Positions 15,087 through 24,248 are shown, counted from the stretch's first letter. The stretch: DNA of 35,885 nucleotides from an uncultured Chitinophagales bacterium (GCA_937951415.1 CALFBW010000048.1:1-35885); one strand, 5' to 3'. The notes: generated by a model from the sequence alone, not told the origin. Translations and numbers: made by a program.

Positions 15087-16829
15087 CTAGTAGAGTACTT
15101 GGTCTTCTTTCTTGCATTCCCAAAACACCTTAACAGAACAAGTTGTACAAATAGATTCATCCCTCTTCTTATAGAAATATTCGATTGCTTGGGTCTTGTT
15201 GGTGAAAATATTTTCTTCCCCTATTTCTTCAAGATAGCCACCTCGTTCTACATATCTTAAGCTAGACTTTTTCAATCCACTGATTAAGAACATGCCCCCT
15301 GTGCTTTTTATTCTTTGTGCTTCCCTAGCCAGTAGCTCGGCACCTGCCATATCAATTCTATTCACTCCATTTGCCACCAGCAACAGATTCTTATTTCCTT
15401 GTTCTGCTAGCTCTTCAAAACGATCGGCAATGTGCGAAACAGAACCAAAAAACAAGGAACCATCTACACGGATGATTTTAAATTGAGGGCATTCCTCCGC
15501 CTCCACATACTTAACATTCACCCATCGTCGAGCTGTCAAATTCGAAGGTGCTAAATCAATGATTGCTGGCTGTGCCAATTTTTGAAGGTAAACGGCTAAA
15601 GACATCAAGACTCCTACATAAATAGCAAACTCTAAATCCAGAAAGAGGGTCGACAAGAACGTTACAAGTAGTACTCCTAGCTCTGACTTACTCGTTCTGG
15701 AAATCTCATATATCTGTTGAAAATCAACGAGACTCCAGGCCACCATTAAGATAATGGCCCCCATTGAAGCCATAGGAATGTAGGAAGCAAAACGGGCAAA
15801 AAAGAGGACGATAATCGTTAGCAATATTGCTGTAAAAATGGAGGCCATCGGAGTCTTAGCTCCCGATTCATAGTTCAGCCCTGAGCGAGTTAAAGAACCC
15901 GAAGAAGCATAGCAAGAAAAGAAACTACCAACAATGTTGGAGATCCCTTGACCTGTAAACTCTACATTGCCATTTATTCGCTGCCCTGATTGACTGGCAA
16001 TAGCTCTTGAAAAGGAAACGGCGGTGATAAGCCCAAGCAAAGCCAAGGCAAAAGCCTTTGGCATTAATTCCTGTACGGTGCCCCAATGAAAACTGGGCAT
16101 AGAAAGTGGTGGCAAACTTGCTGGAACCTCTCCTATCAAGGGAATCCCCTTTTCAGCCGCACCATAGTAATTGGCTAAAAGTGATCCAGCAATTATAGCA
16201 AACAACATGTAGGGTATCTTCTTACTCCATTTCTTAATCGCTATCGCAACAACAAGTGTTACAATGGAGATACTTAACACGTATTCGTCGCTCTTACCAA
16301 TTTGCCAAAACAAACCTTCCCAAGTATCCATAAAATTGCTACCCGGAGTTAGCTCAAGGCTAAAGATGTACTTCAGTTGTTTTGTAAAAATGAGAACAGC
16401 TGCTCCAGCAGTAAATCCTACCACCACCGATTGAGAAACGAAATTAACAAGGGTTCCCAGACGTGCTAATCCCATGATAAATTGAATCACTCCAACCATA
16501 AAGGTGAGGGTAATTGCTAGGCTTACGTAGTACTCTTCTCCAGGGGTAGCAAACTCACTGACCGAAGCAAATACCACAATTGACATAGCGGTAGTAGGAC
16601 CAGAAACGAGATGCCAGGAAGAACCAAAAAGTGCTGCGATGATCGGTACAATCATACCTGTGTACAAACCATATTCAGGTGGCAAACCAGCAATCAAAGC
16701 AAATGCAACGCTCTGCGTTACTTGAATCACCGCGCCTGTCAAACCCGCAGAAAAGTCTGCCTGTAAACTTTCTTTGTTTACGAGAGGCCACCAATGGAGG
16801 AAGGGGAATATTTTACTCCAGTTATTCAT
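15087..16829 (-). CDS. SulP family inorganic anion transporter with STAS domain
   Basis: 580 residues from ATG 16829, a normal SulP length. The membrane part has about 12-14 hydrophobic segments and starts with the SulP pattern ADFSAGLTGAVIQVTQSVAF and GLPPEYGLYTG. The cytoplasmic STAS domain covers about residues 445-550 (FKIIRVDGSLFFGSVSHI; NRIDMAGAELL). SulP proteins carry sulfate, bicarbonate, dicarboxylates or other anions, and the substrate is not evident here. An unusual tail beyond the STAS domain carries CTTC and a further Cys (561, 564, 572), a possible metal or redox site. It is transcribed alone, divergently or independently of its neighbours. Confidence 0.94.
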   Translation of the reverse strand: MNNWSKIFPFLHWWPLVNKESLQADFSAGLTGAVIQVTQSVAFALIAGLPPEYGLYTGMIVPIIAALFGSSWHLVSGPTTAMSIVVFASVSEFATPGEEYYVSLAITLTFMVGVIQFIMGLARLGTLVNFVSQSVVVGFTAGAAVLIFTKQLKYIFSLELTPGSNFMDTWEGLFWQIGKSDEYVLSISIVTLVVAIAIKKWSKKIPYMLFAIIAGSLLANYYGAAEKGIPLIGEVPASLPPLSMPSFHWGTVQELMPKAFALALLGLITAVSFSRAIASQSGQRINGNVEFTGQGISNIVGSFFSCYASSGSLTRSGLNYESGAKTPMASIFTAILLTIIVLFFARFASYIPMASMGAIILMVAWSLVDFQQIYEISRTSKSELGVLLVTFLSTLFLDLEFAIYVGVLMSLAVYLQKLAQPAIIDLAPSNLTARRWVNVKYVEAEECPQFKIIRVDGSLFFGSVSHIADRFEELAEQGNKNLLLVANGVNRIDMAGAELLAREAQRIKSTGGMFLISGLKKSSLRYVERGGYLEEIGEENIFTNKTQAIEYFYKKRDESICTTCSVKVFWECKKEDQVLY

Positions 16830-16958
16830 TTCTATTCAGGCTGCTAGCTTTCCTTTCTATCGACAATTCTCCTTCCGAAAATAGGGAGAATGTACTTTAG
16901 TAGTTTCTTCTTTTACAAGTAATCTATTCTACCACTTGTCTTCCTTAAGCTAGGGTAT

Positions 16959-16988
16959 AAAAAAAAGAGCCACCCATTGGGTGGCTCT
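16959..16988 (-). terminator. Terminator for the 17012-18310 gene
   Basis: A near-perfect inverted repeat AGAGCCACCCA/TGGGTGGCTCT (16966-16988) is followed on the minus strand by eight T residues. It lies 24 bases past the stop at 17012. Confidence 0.9.
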
Positions 16989-17011
16989 CCTTATTTCAGT
17001 TTAAAATCTTC

Positions 17012-18310
17012 TTATTTAGACTTCACGAAACGTGCAGTAGAAGAATCTGTTCCGTTAGAAACAGTAATGAAGTAAGTTCCAACAGCGTAATCACCAATCT
17101 GAACTGGGATAGTGTTAGCACCTACTAGGCTTGAGAAGTTGAAAGCTGTGATCAACTTACCAGTGATGTCAAACAACTCAACACGTGTAGTTGTAGAGTT
17201 AGTATTGAAATCGATGTTCACGATGTCTGAAGCAGGAACTGGGAAGATGTTAGTGATGTCCAACTCAACACGAGTTTCAAGCACAACTACATTTGAAACA
17301 ACTTTTGCTACTCCAGCAGTGTTTGTTTCTACCAAACGGTAGTAGTTAGCTCCAGTAACTGGCTGTGCATCCAAGAAGCTGTAGTTTTTAGCTGTAGAGC
17401 TGTTTCCAGCAGCAGCAACTGTTCCTACAGGTGCGAAATCACTTCCATTCTTAGAACGCTCTACTGTAAAGAAGTCAGACTGATCTTCAGAACCAGTAGT
17501 CCAAGTCAACTCATTTCCACCTTCTACATTACGACCATCAAAACTGATCAATTCTACAGAAGTAACTACACAGCTAATGTTGCTTTGAGCAGTGTTCAAT
17601 ACACAGGCTCCGTTTGCAGCATCGCTAATAGTGTAAGAGTAGCTAGTACCCAAAGCGAAAGGCCCATCAGTAAATGAACCAGCAACTGTTCCATTGAATC
17701 CTGTTGGAGAAGAAACATTATAAGATGTTGCTCCAGCCAAGCTCACTACCACTGTGTAGCTGTTCAATCCACATACTACTTCACTTTGTACAGCATATAC
17801 TCCGCATTCTGCAGGAAGTACATCACATCCACAAGCAGGAGCATTAACAGTAGCCAAAGAAGATACACCCAAAGTAAAAGCTGGGTTAGTAGAAGTCCAC
17901 TCACCTACTCCAGTTTGAGTAGCCAAGCCTAACAAATCATTGATTGAAGAACCTGCGTTCAAGTATGACTCAACCAATGCAGCATCTGCTACATCATAAA
18001 CAATGTAGTAGATCAAGTAATCGCCTGTTCCTACTGAAGTAAAAGTTCCAGAAGTGTTGTAGGCAACAACTGACTCGTCATCAGCATCAGAAGTAACTGT
18101 GGCATTTGCTGCATCAACCAAAATGTATCCTTGGTTAGTAGCAGTACTGAAATCACAAGATGCAACATCTGCAACTAGTGTTCCTGCGCCTGTTAAACAG
18201 TCACATGCTGTTAGCTCTTGACCACCTCCACATGGAAGTGTCTGTGCTTGCACATCTGCACTCACAAGTGCAGCGACAGTTAACAACAAAAAAGTGTAAA
18301 ATAGTTTCAT
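17012..18310 (-). CDS. Secreted T9SS protein of unknown function
   Basis: 432 residues from ATG 18310. A signal peptide (MKLFYTFLLLTVAALVSA) ends near ADVQAQ. The mature part is rich in Thr, Ser, Val, Ala and Asn, with paired Cys residues (CDCLTG, CGCDVLP), as in surface beta-sandwich proteins. Residues 250-345 contain a fibronectin-like stretch (ELTWTTGSEDQSDFFTVERS then NYYRLVETNTAG) that in Bacteroidetes often precedes the sorting domain. The last 75 residues (NIFPVPASDIVNI to the end) are a type A T9SS sorting domain. No enzyme motif is visible. Upstream is a leader of about 150 bases with two hairpins, and downstream is a strong terminator. Both suggest a well-expressed single-gene transcript. 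Confidence 0.85.
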   Translation of the reverse strand: MKLFYTFLLLTVAALVSADVQAQTLPCGGGQELTACDCLTGAGTLVADVASCDFSTATNQGYILVDAANATVTSDADDESVVAYNTSGTFTSVGTGDYLIYYIVYDVADAALVESYLNAGSSINDLLGLATQTGVGEWTSTNPAFTLGVSSLATVNAPACGCDVLPAECGVYAVQSEVVCGLNSYTVVVSLAGATSYNVSSPTGFNGTVAGSFTDGPFALGTSYSYTISDAANGACVLNTAQSNISCVVTSVELISFDGRNVEGGNELTWTTGSEDQSDFFTVERSKNGSDFAPVGTVAAAGNSSTAKNYSFLDAQPVTGANYYRLVETNTAGVAKVVSNVVVLETRVELDITNIFPVPASDIVNIDFNTNSTTTRVELFDITGKLITAFNFSSLVGANTIPVQIGDYAVGTYFITVSNGTDSSTARFVKSK

Positions 18311-18465
18311 AGTCCTAAATATGAATATGTAAGGTGAAAAATTATCGTTAAAAAGTGGGAGGGCTTCACTACTTATCGAGTAGTTACTCTCCCTTGAGAC
18401 CTAATAAATTAGGTAGGTCACTAAAAAGAACAAATAGCGTGCTTAATTTGTACCCATAGTTTCGC
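18311..18465 (-). promoter_or_regulatory. Structured 5' leader of the 17012-18310 gene
   Basis: If the -7 box at 18470-18477 is used, the mRNA has a leader of about 150 bases. It can fold into two local structures. One has an outer GGGAG/CTCCC stem (18357-18361 with 18389-18393) and an inner ACTACT/AGTAGT stem (18368-18373 with 18379-18384). The other is a 7-bp hairpin (18399-18405 with 18408-18414), with an alternative GACCT/AGGTC pairing (18398-18402 with 18415-18419). No known riboswitch class is recognised. Confidence 0.4.
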
Positions 18466-18469
18466 ACTG

Positions 18470-18477
18470 CAAAGCTA
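18470..18477 (-). promoter_or_regulatory. Putative -7 box for the 17012-18310 gene
   Basis: The minus strand reads TAGCTTTG, an exact TAnnTTTG match. Transcription would start near 18463. No clear -33 element is seen. Confidence 0.45.
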
Positions 18478-18693
18478 GCTTATAAAGCACATCTGAAGAA
18501 GCTAAACCGAGAAGTTTTTTTATAAAAATTGCTACTTTTTTGCTTCTAGACTAAAAGTGTGTAATCCAAAGGTCAGTACTGTCTTAATCTACAGTCATTT
18601 TTCCCTTTTTCTTTCGACTAATTTGATGATTAAGGCTTTCATTATCAATAGCAAGTTGCAGAATGTATATACTTGCAGCACATTTTTAGCATT
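18478..18693. other. Divergent intergenic region, no gene seen
   Basis: This AT-rich stretch separates two divergent genes. Near its right end TATACTTG (18667-18674) is one base off TAnnTTTG and is placed to serve the epimerase gene starting at 18694. No ORF, RNA gene or repeat is recognised. Confidence 0.4.
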
Positions 18694-19710
18694 GTGAGAA
18701 TTTTGATAACAGGTGCCGCTGGTTTTATAGGAAGTCAGCTTTGTTCTGCCCTCCTAAAGTTGGGACATTCCGTATGGGCGGTTGACAACCTAAACAGCTA
18801 CTATGATCCACAGCTAAAGCATGCACGAATTCAAATTTGCAATGCTTGCGCAGAACAGTACAAGGCACACTTTCGCTTCGTGGAACTTGACCTATGTAAT
18901 CGAGCAGAATTAGATTCGCTATTCGAAGAAGGCCAATTTGAGCAAGTCTATCACTTAGCTGCTCAAGCAGGCGTTCGTTACAGCCTGAAGAACCCCTTAC
19001 AATACGTCCATTCAAACTTGGAAGCATTTGTTCAACTATTAGAGTGTTGTCAAAAGCAAAAAGTACAGCATTTCATCTTTGCTAGTAGCTCTAGTACTTA
19101 CGGAATGAATAATAGCATCCCTTTTACAGAAACAGAAGGCTGCAATCACCCTGTAAGTCTATACGCCGCAACGAAAAGGTCAAATGAGTTGATAGCACAC
19201 GCTTATGCACACCTTTACAAGATTCCATCTACGGGATTGCGCTTCTTTACAGTGTATGGCCCCTGGGGCCGGCCTGACATGGCCTACTACTCTTTTACGC
19301 ACAAGATTTTTTCTGGTGAAACTATTCAAGTGTTTAACCACGGAAAAATGCAACGTGACTTTACCTTTATAAGTGATGTTGTCGAACCACTCGTTCGTTT
19401 GTTGAAATACCGACCTAAGGCGATAGAGAATCCTCAAAATCTTCCAGATCGCTCCGCCATTGCTCCTTTCAGGATTTTTAATATTGGAAACAGTCAACCT
19501 GTGAGCTTGATGGACTTCATTCTTTTATTAGAAAAAACCATTGGCAAGAAAGCTGATCTTCGAATGGTAGAGATGCAAGCTGGAGATGTTCTACAAACCT
19601 ATGCAAACGTAAACGCCCTTCATGAGGCGGTGAATTATATCCCAAGCACTTCTCTAGAAGCGGGCTTAGCAAAATTCGTTCAATGGTACCGAGAATACCA
19701 TTCAGTTTAA
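18694..19710 (+). CDS. NAD-dependent epimerase, UDP-glucuronate 4-epimerase-like
   Basis: 338 residues if started at GTG 18694, which gives the family-typical MRILITGAAGFIGSQL; a TTG at 18673 would add seven residues. It is an extended short-chain dehydrogenase/reductase: GAAGFIG (7-13) binds NAD, SSSSTYG (about 131-137) supplies the active-site Ser/Thr, and YAATK gives Tyr157 and Lys161. The segments DNLNSYYDP, LRFFTVYGPWGRPDMA and QRDFTFISDVV are hallmarks of UDP-glucuronate 4-epimerases, which make UDP-galacturonate for surface polysaccharides. Sugar specificity is inferred from these segments only. The last 9 bases overlap the end of the convergent GT2 gene. Confidence 0.9.
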   Translation: MRILITGAAGFIGSQLCSALLKLGHSVWAVDNLNSYYDPQLKHARIQICNACAEQYKAHFRFVELDLCNRAELDSLFEEGQFEQVYHLAAQAGVRYSLKNPLQYVHSNLEAFVQLLECCQKQKVQHFIFASSSSTYGMNNSIPFTETEGCNHPVSLYAATKRSNELIAHAYAHLYKIPSTGLRFFTVYGPWGRPDMAYYSFTHKIFSGETIQVFNHGKMQRDFTFISDVVEPLVRLLKYRPKAIENPQNLPDRSAIAPFRIFNIGNSQPVSLMDFILLLEKTIGKKADLRMVEMQAGDVLQTYANVNALHEAVNYIPSTSLEAGLAKFVQWYREYHSV

Positions 19711-20460
19711 ACGTTTCGATTTACTCAAGTATTTGAATTTCAAAAGACCAGTTTGTTGAAAGAAGTACTGAACTGAAACTTTCAAAACCCCGAGCCCATA
19801 TTCTACGCTTCTCTTGAAATTGATAGAAGAGGCTTCTGGAAAGTACTTAGTAGGGCATGAGATCTCTGCCATCTTAAATCCGCTGTGAAAAATCTGAGCG
19901 ATCATTTGATTGTCGAAAACAAAATCATCGGAGTTTTCTTCTAGGGCTATACTCTTCAACACTTCCTTTGTAAAAGCCCGATAGCCGGTGTGGTACTCAG
20001 AAAGCTTCTGCCCCATAAGTAGGTTTTGAAAAGCTGTCAAAAAGCGATTCGCTACATACTTGTAGAGAGGCATTCCTCCTTCCAAGGCTCCATTCCCAAG
20101 TATTCGGGAAGCCATCACAGCATCATACATACCAGTTTCCAACAATGAAGCAATACTTGGAATCAATAGTGGCGTGTATTGATAGTCTGGATGCAGCATA
20201 ATGACAATGTCAGCATCCAATTCCAAGGCTTTACGGTAACAAGTTTTTTGATTTCCGCCGTAGCCCTTGTTTTTGTCGTGAACAATGACCTCTTCAATCC
20301 CTATTTTTCGAGCGAGAGCAGCAGTCGTATCACTGCTGGCGTCATCCACCAAAATCACCGCATCCACAATATCTCGTGGTACTTCACGATAGGTCTTTTC
20401 CAGCGTTTGCGCTGCATTGTAGGCAGGCATCACTACCACTATTTTCTTTTTCCCTATCAC
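19702..20460 (-). CDS. Glycosyltransferase family 2 (dolichol-phosphate-mannose-synthase-like)
   Basis: 252 residues with a GTG start at 20460. The GT-A nucleotide-sugar fold is clear: VVVMPAYNAAQTLEKT at the start, the acidic motif LVDDASSDT (VDD at 38-40), NKGYGGNQKT, and HPDYQY (90-95) in the place of the second Asp motif. The segment EYHTGYRAFTKEVL and the length match DPM1/ArnC-like GT2 enzymes that load a sugar on a polyprenyl phosphate, although this one lacks C-terminal membrane helices. The GTG start overlaps the TGA stop of the upstream TMTC-like gene as GTGA, a sign of translational coupling. A role supplying lipid-linked sugar to the neighbouring GT-C proteins is inferred. Confidence 0.92.
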   Translation of the reverse strand: MIGKKKIVVVMPAYNAAQTLEKTYREVPRDIVDAVILVDDASSDTTAALARKIGIEEVIVHDKNKGYGGNQKTCYRKALELDADIVIMLHPDYQYTPLLIPSIASLLETGMYDAVMASRILGNGALEGGMPLYKYVANRFLTAFQNLLMGQKLSEYHTGYRAFTKEVLKSIALEENSDDFVFDNQMIAQIFHSGFKMAEISCPTKYFPEASSINFKRSVEYGLGVLKVSVQYFFQQTGLLKFKYLSKSKRLN

Positions 20461-22445
20461 TCTGCAGACATAGATTTTAGTAAGACATCCCGATTTCCAA
20501 TAGCATCAGGAAAATCGGGTCTTAACTCGATGGCTTTATTATAATCCTGCAAAGCTGCGTCATAATTCCCATTTAAGTGATTTATCAGTGCTCGTAGGTT
20601 GTAGCTTACAGGGAAGGGAGCTCCAGCATTTATTACCTTATTCACATCCTTTTTAGCTAACTCGTATAAAGATCGCGCCGATGCAGGATCTTTTGCTGCA
20701 TAAATCTCATTGCCCCTTTGGTAATAAATATTTGCGCGATTTTCATATGCCTCCAATGATTGAGGCTTCTTCTTTATAGCTTCAGATGCCTTAGCAATTG
20801 CTCCATCAAAGTCACCTCGGGCTTGCAGTAACTTGGAGTGGCTAAAGTATGTGGGCAAAAAACTAGGATCTAGCACTTCCGCTTGTTGAAAATCTTCAGC
20901 TGCTTTTGCAAAATATGCTTCCGCCCGTTCATTTTGTTCTTCCTGTGATTTTTGACTTCCCCAATTCAAATAAGCTACGCCTCTGTTGTGCACTGTTTTA
21001 TTGAACTTCGGGTTCAATTCAATGGCCTTATTCAATTGCTCCACCGCGTCGCCAAATTTCTGAGATTTTAAATACACTTCACCCAAACCCGCGTAAGAAC
21101 CGTAATAGGAAGGAGCGAGTTTTGCCGCTTTCTTGAAGTCCTTCAAAGCTGCGGGCATATTGCCGCGGCCATTGTAATAATGCCCACGCTTTGTGTAAGC
21201 CAAGCGCTCTTTCGGGTAAGTCTCGATCATATTCGTCCACAATGTTCCACCATTTTTCCAAACGGTACAGGCTTGCATGGTCTGCATCGCATACCAGCCA
21301 ATCAATAACACAAAAGGAGCTGCTAATAAATAAGGGCTGATGGATCGCGTTTTCTCACTTGTGAAAACCAAGCTGCTCAATAAAAAGAATAAGCCCCAAT
21401 ACGACAGATAAGTATAACGCTCTGCTATGATGGCATTACCTACCGATATAAACTGCAAAACCAAGAGCACGTTTACAAAAAAGAAAGCAACTCCAAACCA
21501 CCAAATACGGTTCTTCTTTCCCAAAAAGAAAGCGACTGTCAAAACCCCTAGCATTCCCAAAGGCGCTAAGTAATATTGCACTGGCATTCCGTTGCTAAAG
21601 TCGGGATACGGATGCAAAGCTGAAAGGCCTGTTGGAACAAAGAGCTTAAGCAAGTAGCTCATAAAAGCATATCCGCCTAAACCCAATCTTTCAATAATAC
21701 TGAAGTCTTGCAAATCACCAATCGCGGTAGATTTCTGAATCATGATGGTAATAACTCCAAAGACGATTGCCAGTGCAAAATGCGGCAATTTTTCCAAAAT
21801 CAAACTGGTCTTCCAAGTTCTTCCTTCGTAGTAGTCTAAAAGCAAAAGCACTAACGGAAAAACCACTGCTGCGGGTTTCGATAGACAAGAAAGGAGGAAT
21901 AATAACAAAGCCGCTCCGTACCAAGCTTTGTTCTCTCCTTTTATGTAACGGAGATGCGCGAGCATTCCTGCTATAAAAAACAAACTGTAGAGCAAGTCTT
22001 TCCGTTCTGATATCCAAGCAACCGACTCCACATGCATAGGATGAATCGCAAACATGGCGGTAGTAATGCCGCTCACCCACAAGTTCCCCCGAGCTAGTCT
22101 GCAGGTAAGCAAGAAAACAAGCACACAGACTAATAAGTGTAAAAACAAATTTGTCCTGTGGAAGCTACTAGCACTCAATGCTCCTGTGCCTCGATCAATC
22201 GCCAATGACACAATGGTCAATGGGTGATAGTTATCGGCAATGGGTTGCGTAAATATCTCGCCGAGCTTCCCCGTCCAATTGTTTAAGTAAGGATTGTTGG
22301 TCACGTACACATCATCGTCCCAATTGGTAAAACCATTTTGCAGGGATAATCGAAAACTCAGTACCGTTAAAAACAGTACACCAAGCAACACCAACCATTT
22401 AATCCATGGCGGTGAGACCTTTACCTCTGGAGTTTTTTTACTCAT
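20457..22445 (-). CDS. TMTC-like membrane glycosyltransferase (GT-C) with C-terminal TPR repeats
   Basis: 662 residues from ATG 22445. Residues 15-400 contain about 10-11 hydrophobic helices. The first outer loop carries NGFTNWDDDVYVTNNPYL (acidic triplet 43-45), and a later loop carries HPMHVESVAWISERKDLLY; both are typical of the GT-C fold related to animal TMTC O-mannosyltransferases. Residues 415-660 hold about five tetratricopeptide repeats, for example YTKRGHYYNGRGNMPAALKD and VHNRGVAYLNWG, which should lie on the acceptor side. TMTC proteins transfer mannose from dolichol-phosphate-mannose to proteins. A similar lipid-linked donor is likely here, and the downstream coupled GT2 could make it. 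The exact sugar and target are unknown. Confidence 0.88.
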   Translation of the reverse strand: MSKKTPEVKVSPPWIKWLVLLGVLFLTVLSFRLSLQNGFTNWDDDVYVTNNPYLNNWTGKLGEIFTQPIADNYHPLTIVSLAIDRGTGALSASSFHRTNLFLHLLVCVLVFLLTCRLARGNLWVSGITTAMFAIHPMHVESVAWISERKDLLYSLFFIAGMLAHLRYIKGENKAWYGAALLLFLLSCLSKPAAVVFPLVLLLLDYYEGRTWKTSLILEKLPHFALAIVFGVITIMIQKSTAIGDLQDFSIIERLGLGGYAFMSYLLKLFVPTGLSALHPYPDFSNGMPVQYYLAPLGMLGVLTVAFFLGKKNRIWWFGVAFFFVNVLLVLQFISVGNAIIAERYTYLSYWGLFFLLSSLVFTSEKTRSISPYLLAAPFVLLIGWYAMQTMQACTVWKNGGTLWTNMIETYPKERLAYTKRGHYYNGRGNMPAALKDFKKAAKLAPSYYGSYAGLGEVYLKSQKFGDAVEQLNKAIELNPKFNKTVHNRGVAYLNWGSQKSQEEQNERAEAYFAKAAEDFQQAEVLDPSFLPTYFSHSKLLQARGDFDGAIAKASEAIKKKPQSLEAYENRANIYYQRGNEIYAAKDPASARSLYELAKKDVNKVINAGAPFPVSYNLRALINHLNGNYDAALQDYNKAIELRPDFPDAIGNRDVLLKSMSAE

Positions 22446-22457
22446 AGCTTAGTCAGC

Positions 22458-22471
22458 ATTCTTATAAGAAT
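22458..22471. repeat. 14-bp perfect palindrome upstream of the TMTC-like gene
   Basis: ATTCTTATAAGAAT sits 13 bases before the ATG at 22445, in the 71-base gap after the GT39 gene. It could be a dimeric regulator site or chance in AT-rich DNA. Confidence 0.3.
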
Positions 22472-22516
22472 CAGCCACGAAGATACAGTAGATCATTCTT
22501 GGTACAGCGCTTTCTA

Positions 22517-24205
22517 CTATTGCTTTGGCAAGTTGATCGGTTTGGCAGCAATTGATGGCGGCAAATCACCAGCATAAAAACTAATCAAAACCGATAAACC
22601 GTCTTCGTTGGGAGCTTCAAATCGTACGGTATGTGTTGTTAGACTCTCTGGCAATAATTGAGACGGCTCAGCAGACACAAATGCCACTTCTTTGAAAGCA
22701 ATTAGTTGACCGTCTTTATATAAAATGGCTTTAGCTGCTAAAGGAAAGCCAGCTTGCTTGTACTCTATGCTATAAGCATATGGATTTTCGATTTCTAAAG
22801 GAGCTTCCCAGTGCGTTCCATCATACTTTGCTTCTTTCACCAATATGTTTGTTTGCAACTTTTGCACGGAGTGAAAACCGCTTGCTTTTCGACAGTAGGC
22901 TTGCGGATGGACTCCTTCGATCAGTTGGAAACCTTCCTTAGTCTGGGAAGTACAAATCAAGACCTCCTTAGCTTGCATCCTTTCTTCTTGATCCCACAAA
23001 TCGTATTGATTTTTTCGGTAAGCAACATTGTTCAATGAGGTAGTTTGACTTCCCGAATAGAAAGCGTACTTCGATGCTTTTTGGTAGGAGTTAATAAAAG
23101 CGACAGGACTGTCTTTTGCAACTTCTTGAATCTTACTTGTCCATTCTTCCGCACCGTAAAATTCTTCCGGAAACTCCGTGAGCCCACTCACCAATAAAAG
23201 TCGTAGGGCAAAAATGAGCAGTAGAGAGGGCAGAGCAAAATGATAGAACTTCCGCCAAGAAACTTTTCTATCCAATAACGCATGGTAGCACAAAATAATC
23301 AAGGGAATACTTATCACCACCAGCCAATGTGCTTCTGCTTTTATTTTTATACTCATAAACAAAAAGAAGACAGGCAAACCAATCAAGATCGCCCACAAAC
23401 TCTTTTGAAAGTCATAATTTTCTGTCCATTTAATTTTTAAAACTGGAATAAACAGCAACAATAAGAGCGGATTAAAAACAAGAAATTGCTCAATAATAAA
23501 TCTGATAGGGTTAATAAATGCCGAACCTGCTGGCCGATCGACTAAATGGTATTGCATTGAAGGAAAGTCATATTCCAATTGCCACATAAAATGTGGTGCA
23601 TAAAGCAAGAGGGAAATAATGACTGCAAAATAAAAACTAGGACGTTTCAAGAACTTCCACTGAGGCAAAAATGCTAGCGTAATAAAAAGAGCTCCATGAT
23701 ATTTGCTATACATCAATGCCGCCATAGCTCCTGCCAGCAACAGCGCATTCGCAATATTTCCCTTTTGTAAATACTTTTTTAATACAAATAAAAAAACAGC
23801 TGCGAATAATAAAAGCGGAGAGTCAGGTGTAGCAACGAATCCGTACACTTGAAAGACAGGTAGCATTAAGACCAAAAGCCAAAACAGCCATTCCCCGTTT
23901 TTCCGTTGAGGATGATCGATGGTTTTCCAAATAAATAAAAGAGAGAGCGATTGTGCTAAGACAGAAAACAAGCGCACCGCCCATTCCTGATGCGCCAACA
24001 ATGTGCCCATCTTTATCATTAGAGCAATGGCAGGGGGATGATCAAAATAACCCCAATCTAGATGCTGTGAAAACATCCAATAATAGCACTCGTCATCTAG
24101 TAGCTTTAGAAAGGCAGCTTGTAAAAAATTAAGCAAGGTAAAACCAAATAGGATACTCCAAAATGGCCATTCGTCTACACCATTCTTTTGATTCCCATTT
24201 TCCAA
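22517..24205 (-). CDS. GT39/ArnT-type membrane glycosyltransferase
   Basis: 562 residues. It starts at TTG 24205, since the only nearby ATG is out of frame and an in-frame stop lies four codons upstream. Two motifs in the first outer loop are diagnostic: LDDECYYWMFSQHLDWGYFD, with acidic residues at 37-39, and FDHPPAIALMIKMG. These belong to the PMT_2/ArnT-like GT39 family, which moves a sugar from a polyprenyl-phosphate donor to lipid A, glycan or protein. About 10-12 hydrophobic helices follow up to residue 345, and residues 360-562 form a soluble, beta-rich periplasmic domain. Together with the two genes downstream it suggests a set of lipid-linked-sugar transferases working in the envelope. 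Confidence 0.92.
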   Translation of the reverse strand: MENGNQKNGVDEWPFWSILFGFTLLNFLQAAFLKLLDDECYYWMFSQHLDWGYFDHPPAIALMIKMGTLLAHQEWAVRLFSVLAQSLSLLFIWKTIDHPQRKNGEWLFWLLVLMLPVFQVYGFVATPDSPLLLFAAVFLFVLKKYLQKGNIANALLLAGAMAALMYSKYHGALFITLAFLPQWKFLKRPSFYFAVIISLLLYAPHFMWQLEYDFPSMQYHLVDRPAGSAFINPIRFIIEQFLVFNPLLLLLFIPVLKIKWTENYDFQKSLWAILIGLPVFFLFMSIKIKAEAHWLVVISIPLIILCYHALLDRKVSWRKFYHFALPSLLLIFALRLLLVSGLTEFPEEFYGAEEWTSKIQEVAKDSPVAFINSYQKASKYAFYSGSQTTSLNNVAYRKNQYDLWDQEERMQAKEVLICTSQTKEGFQLIEGVHPQAYCRKASGFHSVQKLQTNILVKEAKYDGTHWEAPLEIENPYAYSIEYKQAGFPLAAKAILYKDGQLIAFKEVAFVSAEPSQLLPESLTTHTVRFEAPNEDGLSVLISFYAGDLPPSIAAKPINLPKQ

Positions 24206-24218
24206 GCCCTCAATTTAA

Positions 24219-24235
24219 AAGTCCTCTTCGGACTT
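24219..24235 (-). terminator. Weak terminator-like hairpin after the DUF7009 gene
   Basis: A 6-bp stem (24219-24224 with 24230-24235) closes a 5-base loop. On the minus strand it runs into TTTTAAATT, a poor T tract. It may reduce read-through into the GT39 gene. Confidence 0.35.
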
Positions 24236-24248
24236 GTTTGATGAATTT

